NCBI RefSeq assembly: GCF_900156375.1
Contig: NZ_FTNK01000001.1
Coordinates: 62,001 to 126,000 of the forward strand
DNA length: 64,000 nucleotides
Direction of reading: 5' to 3'
Source of the DNA: Paenibacillus macquariensis
GTDB lineage: Bacteria > Bacillota > Bacilli > Paenibacillales > Paenibacillaceae
Shown here: positions 49,301 through 56,871 of the stretch, piece after piece
Position numbering within the stretch: the stretch's first letter is position 1
Layout: every line of letters begins with the position of its first letter
Made by a program: the position numbers and the translations under genes
Notes under the pieces: model-generated
The model's input: the letters and a program-made list of their open reading frames with translations, nothing else
What the model was told of the DNA's origin: nothing
The model's database searches: none

Positions 49301-51563
49301 TTGTCATTTTAATAATAGGGAAATGCTGCATATATTTCGTTGGCAAGTTCTGATTAAAGAATGCCGCTGTCGTTTCTTTGTAACTTGAGAAAAGTGAACT
49401 ACTTTGCCAATAGCCAACTCCGACTTGTTTATTTCCTTTCAACAGCGGTGTACTTAGGAATCCGTCAACCACATCGTTACGAAGGAATCGTATGATTTGA
49501 CTACTGTTACCTTGGTTAGGATAGCCTGGATCTGTTCCCCAATGCACCCAAGCTGCTTGCTCATGTAATGGACCTGCAAATTCCGTACCTAACATCCACC
49601 CATTTCCATTAACATAATCTGCAAGTTTCTTCGCATTGTAGTCAGCACCACTGTAAACATCTACGTATACAAAAGATAAATTATCTCCCGTATCAGCCTT
49701 CAGCATATCAAGACGACGTTTGAGCTCTCCTGATTCTACATCTTTTGTCTGATTTACATAGAAGGCTTGATCGAGCCAACCCCATCCTTTGGACAACGGT
49801 TGATTCATGTTTTCCATTTTGGTTTCATAAGCGTCCAGCATATATTCCGTGGCATTAATATGAACACCACCGCGAATGTTATACTTTTTACCTTCACTTA
49901 GAACGTAGTTGAAATCTTCAATTCCTCCCTGACGAATCCCGATATGACCACCGTAATCCGGATGTGAATCATCATGACCTTCGGCTTGATACCCTTTGTA
50001 CAATACAATCTGTCCGAAACCATCGGTTAGATTCGATATTTTCTTCGCATTATCAAACGCACGAAGGAAAGGTGATGATGTCGTTGATCCAATATTCATG
50101 CTGATATACGATATATTGTCGCGAATCATTTCGCTTCCATAAGGTGCCTCAGCGTTTTGGCGATACATGATTGCACCATCTTGCCAATCTACGACGCTGT
50201 CATTATTAGCATCTGGCGTTATAATAACTTCCGCCGACGGCAATGGTTCAGGATCTAGCACAGTGCTACCACGATACGTCCAACTTCCGCTTGAGAGCGT
50301 AGCCTTCTTCGCATTAATTGACGTATCTGTGGATACTTTCACACGTACCTTATCGCTCGCATTCACAACGTTAGTGATCATAGTCGCTGCTAATTTATCA
50401 TTATTAAGAAATGCATACGTTCTACCACCACTAAGATCTGCTGTTGCAGCTGCTTTGATATCGGTATATTCCTCGCTAATGGTGTTCCAAGCACCCGTTA
50501 CCATAGCGGCAGTCTCTTGGGCCTTAGGCTCATTGGCAAGAACCGATACTAGGTCATGATTCGGGAACTCAATCGTTTTCACTTTCTCTGTTCCATTTTC
50601 TTGAATACTTACGATGTTGAAATGAAGGATGTTTGCCTTTAATTGCAACTCTACACCTAGATTTACATTAATCTCTGGAAGCTGCAGTGTATAAGCCGCA
50701 GTTGCTCCTTTAGATGCGGTTGCTGCGGTTTTCACAAAAGTAGTTGCAGATGGGTAATATGATTTGCCATTGATTTTCAATTCATTAATGCCGTTTAACT
50801 GACCGTTTATTTCTGCACCCGTGCTGTTCCAGCTATATTTCTTCACGCGTGGGAATTCCTTGTCAATTTCAACGATCAATTGATCCGAAACCAGTGTATC
50901 CGTGATTGTAATTGGCTTAGGCGTAACTGTAGTCGTTTTTACTTCCGTTACTTTAAGATCATCGATCGTGAAATTTTTATTAGCGAACCAACTGCGAAGT
51001 CCTATCTTACCAGCATTAGTCGGCACGCTTGGTAAACTTGCTGTAAGGATACTGTTACCGTCAATCGACAGCTGTACGGTATCTTTCTCATAATGAAGCT
51101 TGAAAGTGTACTGTTGACCCGCTACAAATGTTGGACTGCCTGTCGAAGCAATATTACCGTATGTCTCAGCTCCATTCTTCAATGAGTCCCAGCCCCAGCT
51201 ATTCAGGTCATATTGGATAACATTGTAATTATTGCTATCGACATAACGATATACGAGTCCAAACCGTGTTGGTGCTTCATTAAACTTCAACTTTACTTCA
51301 TAGTCACCATTCGCAAATTGTGGAGATTCTTGATCGAAAAGAATAACAGCACCTGTAGTAACTGCCTTGACGGCGCCGTTATCCGCAGTGAAAGTAGCTG
51401 CTGTTCCTTTGCCTGTAGTCCAACCACTAACGATGCCATCATTGTAATCCTTGAAGTAAACACCACCTTGCTCAGCAGCGAATATATCTGCCGGTGGTAT
51501 GCACAATTGCAATCCTAGTATCATCGTTAATAGAATGCTAAGCGACTTAAAGCTTTTCTTCAT
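46395..51563 (-). CDS. Secreted GH101 endo-alpha-N-acetylgalactosaminidase with cohesin-dockerin tail
   Basis: Secreted endo-glycosidase that releases core-1 (Gal-beta-1,3-GalNAc) disaccharides from Ser/Thr of mucin-type glycoproteins; 1722 residues from ATG 51563 (the AAGGTG site rules out the GTG at 51575). Order: signal peptide (1-30); LamG-like domain (about 30-205); GH101 sandwich, barrel and C-terminal domains (about 215-900) with nucleophile Asp in FVYVDVYSG (D635) and acid/base Glu in MLGTEFAGP (E661), as in SpGH101/EngBF; two carbohydrate-binding-like domains (900-1200); Big_2, discoidin/CBM32 and second Big_2 (1210-1510); cohesin (about 1525-1655); dockerin (1663-1722). This gene identifies the substrate class of the whole cluster most clearly. 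Confidence 0.93.
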   Translation of the reverse strand: MKKSFKSLSILLTMILGLQLCIPPADIFAAEQGGVYFKDYNDGIVSGWTTGKGTAATFTADNGAVKAVTTGAVILFDQESPQFANGDYEVKLKFNEAPTRFGLVYRYVDSNNYNVIQYDLNSWGWDSLKNGAETYGNIASTGSPTFVAGQQYTFKLHYEKDTVQLSIDGNSILTASLPSVPTNAGKIGLRSWFANKNFTIDDLKVTEVKTTTVTPKPITITDTLVSDQLIVEIDKEFPRVKKYSWNSTGAEINGQLNGINELKINGKSYYPSATTFVKTAATASKGATAAYTLQLPEINVNLGVELQLKANILHFNIVSIQENGTEKVKTIEFPNHDLVSVLANEPKAQETAAMVTGAWNTISEEYTDIKAAATADLSGGRTYAFLNNDKLAATMITNVVNASDKVRVKVSTDTSINAKKATLSSGSWTYRGSTVLDPEPLPSAEVIITPDANNDSVVDWQDGAIMYRQNAEAPYGSEMIRDNISYISMNIGSTTSSPFLRAFDNAKKISNLTDGFGQIVLYKGYQAEGHDDSHPDYGGHIGIRQGGIEDFNYVLSEGKKYNIRGGVHINATEYMLDAYETKMENMNQPLSKGWGWLDQAFYVNQTKDVESGELKRRLDMLKADTGDNLSFVYVDVYSGADYNAKKLADYVNGNGWMLGTEFAGPLHEQAAWVHWGTDPGYPNQGNSSQIIRFLRNDVVDGFLSTPLLKGNKQVGVGYWQSSSLFSSYKETTAAFFNQNLPTKYMQHFPIIKMTNDRVDFENNVVVQRGKDGKIHLSKDNKEIAIMTDSSEISNSTVFIPWIPETEDKIYHWNPTGGSTTWSLPNSWSAVQTAQLYKLTDLGRVYVGSVPISNGQVTITAEKGIGYALYKTTAPDAEAMVWGDGSPVKDNGFDSKSFDVWKKSSTENSTNHIEIVKNNNADDVLQVKGPSDATIQQVVTGLEPGKTYSASVWVNVEGERKVEIGVKQGSDEVVNYLEDTKLPYLSQQHKYFNTSYQRVKVSFDAVSSTATLYLKVAEGTSTVRLDDVRVWENPTKTDAGDSVFYEDFENVDEGWGPFVYSKTGPVRTHLVEKGGNQIQTYVLDGKWSLKTNEEGTGEWLRTLPQTLRLKQDNLYHLTMKYNSDEQDMYTAAIRVNENGVVRELASQKLSNGVNTLDLPFSTEGAKDAYLAIIKNSVNNAKELTGTLVIDDIRVDDEGPIVPTEGVLVKSVTFTQQSLDLNMGQSTQIKALVGPANAFDRSLEWRSDHPEIVSVDQTGKVTVHKTGSAIITATTKDGSKLSATVTINVYGQNTLIPQSQMTVTASTYQPGDDPSNAIDGDPTTIWHTKWSPAHLPESITLKLGGNYSVNQLDYKPRAGATNGTITKYNLYASTDGVNFSLVTSGSWAQDDKVKTTRFAATTASYIRLEATAGVGNFASAAEINVFEEVVDAETTAVTGVELDKAIVTLKEGETTELTATILPGNATNKNVTWSSSNEAIASVVTENGRVIVMGLTAGTTDITVTTVDGGFVATSRISVEKADSELHPTTKLFAPSSVASEAEFEVKLGLHNITQKIYAQDIELEYSSDVMEFIGANSLIPGVKIVETVSSPVGKLRFLVVSEGEANAVTGNADVLALTFKAKKVTGSVVGTISVTKADIANGQGEESKAAVSTIEMEIATTPVISGDINNDGKVSIGDLAIIAAHYGKTASSPDWQQVKKADVNGDGEIGLDDLVIVAKKIVE

Positions 51564-51623
51564 GCTTGTATGCACCTTACTTTCAATTAGAATATTAGTT
51601 CAACAATTGGATATATAATGGTT

Positions 51624-54600
51624 CTACTCTATAATTTTTTTAGCAACTGCAACCAGATCCATCAGATCTATGACCCCATTACCGTCAACATCCGATTTCT
51701 TAGCTTGTTGCCAATCCGGACTTGATAACGTCTTACCATAGTGCACTGCGATCATCGCTAAATCCCCGACACTAACTTTTCCATCACCATTAATATCACC
51801 GTTAGTTCCTGTCGGTGGTGTAACTTGAATACTTTCAGAAGAAGGCTTCAACTGCTGTTCAATTCCTTCGCTATCACCGAGACTTACACTGGATATCGCA
51901 ATCGTACCCTCAGCCTCCTGCTTTAGGTCTTTCGCTGCAAAGGTGAGTTCAAGCACATCAGCATCACCGATGATCTCCATGTCTGAACCCTGGCTCGCCA
52001 CGATAAACCGAAGCTTCCCTATCTCATCTAGAGAAGTCTCGATAATCTTTACACCTTCTCTAAGTGAATCAGCAGATTTGTATTCCAGCACTGCAGAGTC
52101 GTAGTTAAGCTGAATATCCTGCGCATAGATCCCCTTAGTCAAACCACTCAATTTGTATTGCACGGTGAATTCAGTACCTGCAAGAGCAGAATCCGGAACG
52201 CTTAGAGTCGCTGCAGGCGATTCTTCCACAGGAGGATCAATCGATGGATCATCCACATATTCAAAGGCATCAATTGCTCCGATTGTATCGATCGCCGCTG
52301 GATTCTTCGTGCCTTTAACGACCACTTTAATCGTGTGTGGTCCGCTGATGAGCCCCTCTTTGCTATACAACACCTGCTGCTTTATCGTGCTTGGAGCATA
52401 GCTGTCAATATCTGCTTGAACGAGTACCCCATCTAAGTAAACGTCGATAAAGCCCATGTTTTTTTGCTTCATGCTGATCAGCTTGATGGAGGTGCCTGTA
52501 AAACTAAATTCTGCAGCAGCGCCCGCTGAATTGCTGTACTTCTCTGTGCCCTTATAATCACCGGCATCGTTATAATTCGACCATGCACCGCTATAAATAA
52601 CAGCTGGATCACGGTCATCTACCTTGATCGGAATCGCAGGGGCTTTCACCTTTTCCACACTAATTGTATAAGCTTTACCCGCTACGGTTGGAAAAGTAAT
52701 TACATTACCATTCCGTGTAAATTTGACCAGATTTTGATTATCTGCATTTACGACTTTAATGGATTTCGTTTGACTAAATACATGGTTTTCGACCACTGCT
52801 AGATTACCCTTAAGAGATGTAATCTTCGCTTCTTTCAGATTCATTGATTGCCACTCCATATCGACTTCGAAAGCGCCTCTTGCCTTCAATCCTTCTACCT
52901 TGCCATCCTTCCATGCAGTAGGAAGTGCAGGAAGCATATTAATATTATCCATATGACTTTGTAGCAGCATCTCCGCCATTCCTGACGTTGCACCAAAGTT
53001 CCCATCGATTTGGAATGGAGGGTGCGTATCGAATAGATTGCTGAGTGTACTGCCTTTCAGTTGACCTGCCAAAATCGTATGAGCATGATCCCCATCTAAC
53101 AAACGCGCCCATAGATTGATTTTGTTAGCCTTACTCCAGCCTGTTCCATCATCGCCGCGATGCTCTAAGGTAACTTTCGCCGCTTCGAATAAATCTTCTG
53201 TAGTCGTATTAATTTGTTTACCTGGGTACAGCCCTACTAATTGAGAAACATGGCGATGGGTATTGTTCGGATCGTCAATATCCTCTTTCCATTCCTGAAG
53301 TTGGCCCCAACTTCCTACTTTGGGAGGCGAGAGTTGGCTTCGCTTCTGTATTAGTTCATCTCTGAAAGCTTCATCGACACCCAGCACTTGAGAAGCGTCA
53401 ATAACGTTAGTAAACAACTCATAGATCAGCTGTTGATCGAATGATGCCCCAATCGCAATCGTTCCTTGCTCTGGCGAATAGGATGGAGAAGATACTAGAG
53501 TTCCATCCTTATCTTTAATCAGGAACTTAGACCAGAACTCCGCTGCTTCCTTAATGACCGGGTAAATTTTATTTCGCAAATATTGTTTATCTCCATTGAA
53601 CTCATAATGCTCCCATAGTTGTTGCGAAATGAAGGCATTCGCCGTCGGAGCCCAGCCCCAGTCGTAGTTCCAACCTGGTGCCGTAAATCCAAACGGATTA
53701 TTCATCGTATTAACCGCCCAGCCAGCACCTGTAATTCCATTATGCTTTTGCGCCGTAATACGCCCAGGCTCTCGTAATGAATCTACATAATCAATAAGTG
53801 CAATATCGGTTTCAGCTAAGTTCGTGACCTCCGATGGCCAATAGTTCATCTGAATATTAATGTTAAAATGATAGTCTGAGCTCCAAGGAGGCGTATTAGA
53901 ATTATTCCAAATCCCTTGCAAATTTGCTGGTAGAGAGCCTTCGCGTGATGAGGATATAAGCAGATATCGACCATATTGGAAAAACAAATTTTCTAGATTA
54001 CGGTCTCTTGTTGCATCGTAATTTTCTAAAAGTTGATTCGTCGGAACGGTTGATTTCGTATCGTTCAGATCAAGTCTAACCCGATTAAACAGGGATTTAT
54101 AGTCAGATAAATGGGCTGAATGAAGCGTTTCGTAGGATTTCACAGTGGCTGCAGCTATATTATTGCTTACTATTTGATGAGGATTGGCTCCTCTATACGT
54201 CGGATAACTATTCACATATTCGGTTGCCGCCGATAAGAGAAGAGTCACTTCCGAAGCACCAGCGATCGTAATTCGATCGCCATTTGGCTTAAGGCTACCA
54301 CCTGTATTTCGTACTTTTAATTGTGATTCAAATCCCATTTGATTATCCGGTACTTTGCCAGTCAAGAGTAGTGAATCGCCAACCGCCTTCACTACAGAAC
54401 CTGTCTGAGAGCCCACGATCCTGGCATCGAAGTTTAGGTTAGGCTCACTACTAGTTAAACGCATCACCATGACTTTATCAGGATAGCTTGCAAAATATTC
54501 ACGTGTATACTTTACGCCTTCAGATGTATAAGAAACACGAGCCATTCCGTCCTCTAAATCCAACTCTCGACGATAATCAGAGACATTCATCTCCTGCGGA

Positions 54601-55622
54601 ACTTGGAAATCTAAATATAGATCGCCGAAGTTTTGATAGTTTCCGAAGCCTGCTTCAAGACCAGTTAGCTTGGAGTCTGCCAATGAATGCGCTCCGCTCA
54701 CATTACCTTCAGCTAACTTTTGTCTGATGTCCGCCAAGTAATCAGCCGCATCATTTCGATTCCCACCTTGATAGTTAGGCTTGCTTGGACCAGGTCCCCC
54801 ACTCCAAAGCGTCTTCTCATTGAATTGAATATGCTCGCGCTCTACTCCCCCGAACACCATACCTCCCATGTAACCGTTACCAATAGGTAAAGCCTGTGTC
54901 TCCCAATCGGTCGCTGGTCTGTTGTACCATAACGATAATTTGTGATCTGGGGCCATCACTGTACCTGAATATGTAACTTGGACGGTCTTTGAAGTACGCT
55001 TAGTCAACTTCACATCATCTATGACTAGCGTCTGTGTATTATTCCAAGTACGGATACCGATCTTACCGGCATCCACAGGCAATGCACCAACCTCACCGGT
55101 ATAGATTTGCGTGCCATCCACTGATACCTTAATCACTTTATCGATGTACTCTATTTTGATCGCATACATTTGTCCGTTTACAAGGACTGGGCTAGTCGCA
55201 ATCGATGAATATTGTTCAGCCCCAAGTTTCTTGGCATACCATAGCCAATTACCAGAATCATAGATCACACCAGCATAATTATTTGAATCTACATATCTGA
55301 ATAAGACGCCGAATCTTCCAGTACCACTTGCCACCTTGACCTTCATCTCCAACTCACCATGTGCATACGCCGGTGAATTAGCATCAACGATCTGTGAGGG
55401 CGGCTGCGCTACGAGCTTAAGCGCTTTATTATCGACACTAATACCGACAGTACCGGTATCCGCCCTCCATCCACCTACTTGATCATCTTCGAAGTTCTGC
55501 GTATAAGCTACTTCCACATTTTCTGCGGCAATTACTTGACCAGTACCATTTACCCCTAGGATCTGAATGAATACAAGAAGTGCTACTAACGACAATACCT
55601 TCTTCCTAATGATCATTATCAC
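51624..55622 (-). CDS. Secreted GH95 alpha-L-fucosidase with cohesin-dockerin tail
   Basis: Secreted 1,2-alpha-L-fucosidase type enzyme, 1332 residues from GTG 55622 (ATG two codons later at 55616 is equally possible; ribosome site AGGTAG is weak). Order: signal peptide (1-33); LamG-like domain (35-208); GH95 (about 220-1000) with [15 protein letters not shown], the Asn pair in [10 protein letters not shown] (N587, N589), acid Glu in SPSYSPEQG (E718) and the intact IDGNFG motif; a beta-sandwich domain (about 1015-1125); cohesin (about 1135-1265); dockerin (1272-1332). All GH95 catalytic positions are present, unlike the cytoplasmic paralogue at 5.6-7.9 kb. It is the first enzyme gene after the SLH-cohesin anchor, with only 34 bases between, and is surely co-transcribed with it. 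Confidence 0.9.
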   Translation of the reverse strand: MIMIIRKKVLSLVALLVFIQILGVNGTGQVIAAENVEVAYTQNFEDDQVGGWRADTGTVGISVDNKALKLVAQPPSQIVDANSPAYAHGELEMKVKVASGTGRFGVLFRYVDSNNYAGVIYDSGNWLWYAKKLGAEQYSSIATSPVLVNGQMYAIKIEYIDKVIKVSVDGTQIYTGEVGALPVDAGKIGIRTWNNTQTLVIDDVKLTKRTSKTVQVTYSGTVMAPDHKLSLWYNRPATDWETQALPIGNGYMGGMVFGGVEREHIQFNEKTLWSGGPGPSKPNYQGGNRNDAADYLADIRQKLAEGNVSGAHSLADSKLTGLEAGFGNYQNFGDLYLDFQVPQEMNVSDYRRELDLEDGMARVSYTSEGVKYTREYFASYPDKVMVMRLTSSEPNLNFDARIVGSQTGSVVKAVGDSLLLTGKVPDNQMGFESQLKVRNTGGSLKPNGDRITIAGASEVTLLLSAATEYVNSYPTYRGANPHQIVSNNIAAATVKSYETLHSAHLSDYKSLFNRVRLDLNDTKSTVPTNQLLENYDATRDRNLENLFFQYGRYLLISSSREGSLPANLQGIWNNSNTPPWSSDYHFNINIQMNYWPSEVTNLAETDIALIDYVDSLREPGRITAQKHNGITGAGWAVNTMNNPFGFTAPGWNYDWGWAPTANAFISQQLWEHYEFNGDKQYLRNKIYPVIKEAAEFWSKFLIKDKDGTLVSSPSYSPEQGTIAIGASFDQQLIYELFTNVIDASQVLGVDEAFRDELIQKRSQLSPPKVGSWGQLQEWKEDIDDPNNTHRHVSQLVGLYPGKQINTTTEDLFEAAKVTLEHRGDDGTGWSKANKINLWARLLDGDHAHTILAGQLKGSTLSNLFDTHPPFQIDGNFGATSGMAEMLLQSHMDNINMLPALPTAWKDGKVEGLKARGAFEVDMEWQSMNLKEAKITSLKGNLAVVENHVFSQTKSIKVVNADNQNLVKFTRNGNVITFPTVAGKAYTISVEKVKAPAIPIKVDDRDPAVIYSGAWSNYNDAGDYKGTEKYSNSAGAAAEFSFTGTSIKLISMKQKNMGFIDVYLDGVLVQADIDSYAPSTIKQQVLYSKEGLISGPHTIKVVVKGTKNPAAIDTIGAIDAFEYVDDPSIDPPVEESPAATLSVPDSALAGTEFTVQYKLSGLTKGIYAQDIQLNYDSAVLEYKSADSLREGVKIIETSLDEIGKLRFIVASQGSDMEIIGDADVLELTFAAKDLKQEAEGTIAISSVSLGDSEGIEQQLKPSSESIQVTPPTGTNGDINGDGKVSVGDLAMIAVHYGKTLSSPDWQQAKKSDVDGNGVIDLMDLVAVAKKIIE

Positions 55623-55656
55623 TACCTATCATCTCTCTTCCATGCTAATGTGAATA

Positions 55657-56667
55657 TTAGGACCCTGATAGTAATCTCTTAATTACAATAGCCGATTCCG
55701 CTCTAGTCGCATGCTCCTTAGGAGCGAACACACTTTCTGATCTACCCTCCATCAAACCCGAAGAGATGGCGAAGCCTACAGAACCTTTTGCCCATTCACT
55801 AATCTTGCCTTCGTCATTAAATTTCTTCAACGAAACATTTGGAAGCGTTTCCACCTTTGTTCCTGAAGCGTATGATTTCGCTCGCATCAGCATAGTTGTC
55901 ATTTCCTCCCGTGTAATACTCTTGTTCGGAGAGAATTCTTTACTGGAAATCCCAGTAATGATACCTGCAGCATAGGCACTCTTCACAGTCTTTTCATACC
56001 AAACACCGGACTTTACATCGGCGAAAGGTTGATTAGTGCCCTCCTTAAGTTTTAATGCTCGGGATATCAAAGCAGCAAATTCTGCACGAGTGATATTTTT
56101 ATTTGGAGCAAAGTGATCGCTATCCACACCTTGCACGACGTCTTTAGACACCATCTCCATAATATTTGCTTTCGCCCAATGACCAACAATATCACTGAAA
56201 ATTTTTGTGAATGTTGCAGATTTATCCAGAGTAAAACTCTGATCTTTCAAATTGTGATCTAATATTCTGAACGATGTCCATTTCACTGCAGAGGACCCCG
56301 CTTTTTTCGCTTTAAAAGTAATCTTTGTAATATCCATATTTCCCTTTTGTCCATCCACATTCCCAATCTTGGTGTGTGCAATGGTAACCACGTTACCCTT
56401 GATTACTGGAGATACAGAAAAACCTTTTATTGTTGTTTCTGCTTTAACTACCTCCAATACGTTGGGGTCAAAGTTAAATTTAGCTTCATATGCATATAAA
56501 TCCTTAATATTTTTCCCATTTAATGTAATGGTGAATTGCCCATTCACTGATTCTATATCCGACGTATTCATAGCAAAATCCGATACCGTTTCCGCATTGG
56601 TTGTTGTTATCCATACCATGGTACAAAGCATACAAATCAATGTGCTCATCATCATTTTACGTTTCAT
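55657..56667 (-). CDS. Cell-surface anchor: cohesin-like domain plus three SLH repeats
   Basis: Exported 336-residue protein that probably ties the enzyme complex to the cell wall. Signal peptide (1-25); one divergent cohesin-like domain (about 35-150; FNFDPNVLEVVKAE, ITKITFKAKK); three SLH repeats (about 155-336) with the diagnostic ITRAE, ITREE and ATRAE motifs. SLH domains bind secondary wall polymers. It has no dockerin and no catalytic module, the same logic as small anchoring scaffoldins of cellulosomes. It is the first gene of the 44-kb cluster and its start overlaps the stop of a 25-codon leader ORF (ATGA). Whether its cohesin really accepts the enzymes' dockerins cannot be read from the sequence; the module is more divergent than the enzymes' own cohesins. 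Confidence 0.85.
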   Translation of the reverse strand: MKRKMMMSTLICMLCTMVWITTTNAETVSDFAMNTSDIESVNGQFTITLNGKNIKDLYAYEAKFNFDPNVLEVVKAETTIKGFSVSPVIKGNVVTIAHTKIGNVDGQKGNMDITKITFKAKKAGSSAVKWTSFRILDHNLKDQSFTLDKSATFTKIFSDIVGHWAKANIMEMVSKDVVQGVDSDHFAPNKNITRAEFAALISRALKLKEGTNQPFADVKSGVWYEKTVKSAYAAGIITGISSKEFSPNKSITREEMTTMLMRAKSYASGTKVETLPNVSLKKFNDEGKISEWAKGSVGFAISSGLMEGRSESVFAPKEHATRAESAIVIKRLLSGS

Positions 56668-56741
56668 TTATTATCCATCCCTTCTAATTTTACAACTGCG
56701 ATTTGTAACAACGACTTAGGTAAAATTAAAGGTTCGCCCAT
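56664..56741 (-). CDS. Leader ORF overlapping the anchor gene start
   Basis: A 25-codon ORF (peptide MGEPLILPKSLLQIAVV...) with a strong AAGGGAGG site. Its TGA overlaps the anchor's ATG as ATGA, the usual arrangement for translational coupling. No family is recognisable. It could be a regulatory leader peptide or an upstream coupling ORF that sets the translation level of the anchor. Confidence 0.5.
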   Translation of the reverse strand: MGEPLILPKSLLQIAVVKLEGMDNK

Positions 56742-56802
56742 AAAACCTAGCCTCCCTTAGTAACTCATTCCTTTATGATACAAACAATCGAAGAGGATAC
56801 AC

Positions 56803-56837
56803 ATGATCTTTTTTGAAGTAACAATGATCATTTTTGA
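56803..56837 (-). promoter_or_regulatory. Direct repeat, candidate AraC-type operator before the cluster
   Basis: ATGATCTTTTTTGA (56803-56816) and ATGATCATTTTTGA (56824-56837) are near-identical and exactly 21 bp apart, two helical turns, as typical for AraC/XylS-family activators. They lie about 140-170 bases upstream of the anchor start, in the gap after the YesN-like response regulator gene. A possible -10 (TATCAT, minus strand, near 56775-56780) follows, without a good -35, as expected for an activated promoter. Confidence 0.5.
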
Positions 56838-56871
56838 TATAAATTTTAATAATTTTTCGCTACAAGCACAT

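Noticed and set aside
12401-55622. Dockerin-coding repeats as a tandem DNA repeat or CRISPR-like array
   Set aside because: The repeats are protein-coding paralogues, kilobases apart and in frame at gene 3' ends; no short spaced repeats occur.
22291-56667. Numerous plus-strand ORFs of 60-177 codons opposite the large genes
   Set aside because: They are antisense shadows of long minus-strand genes with clear domains and ribosome sites; none has a family match.
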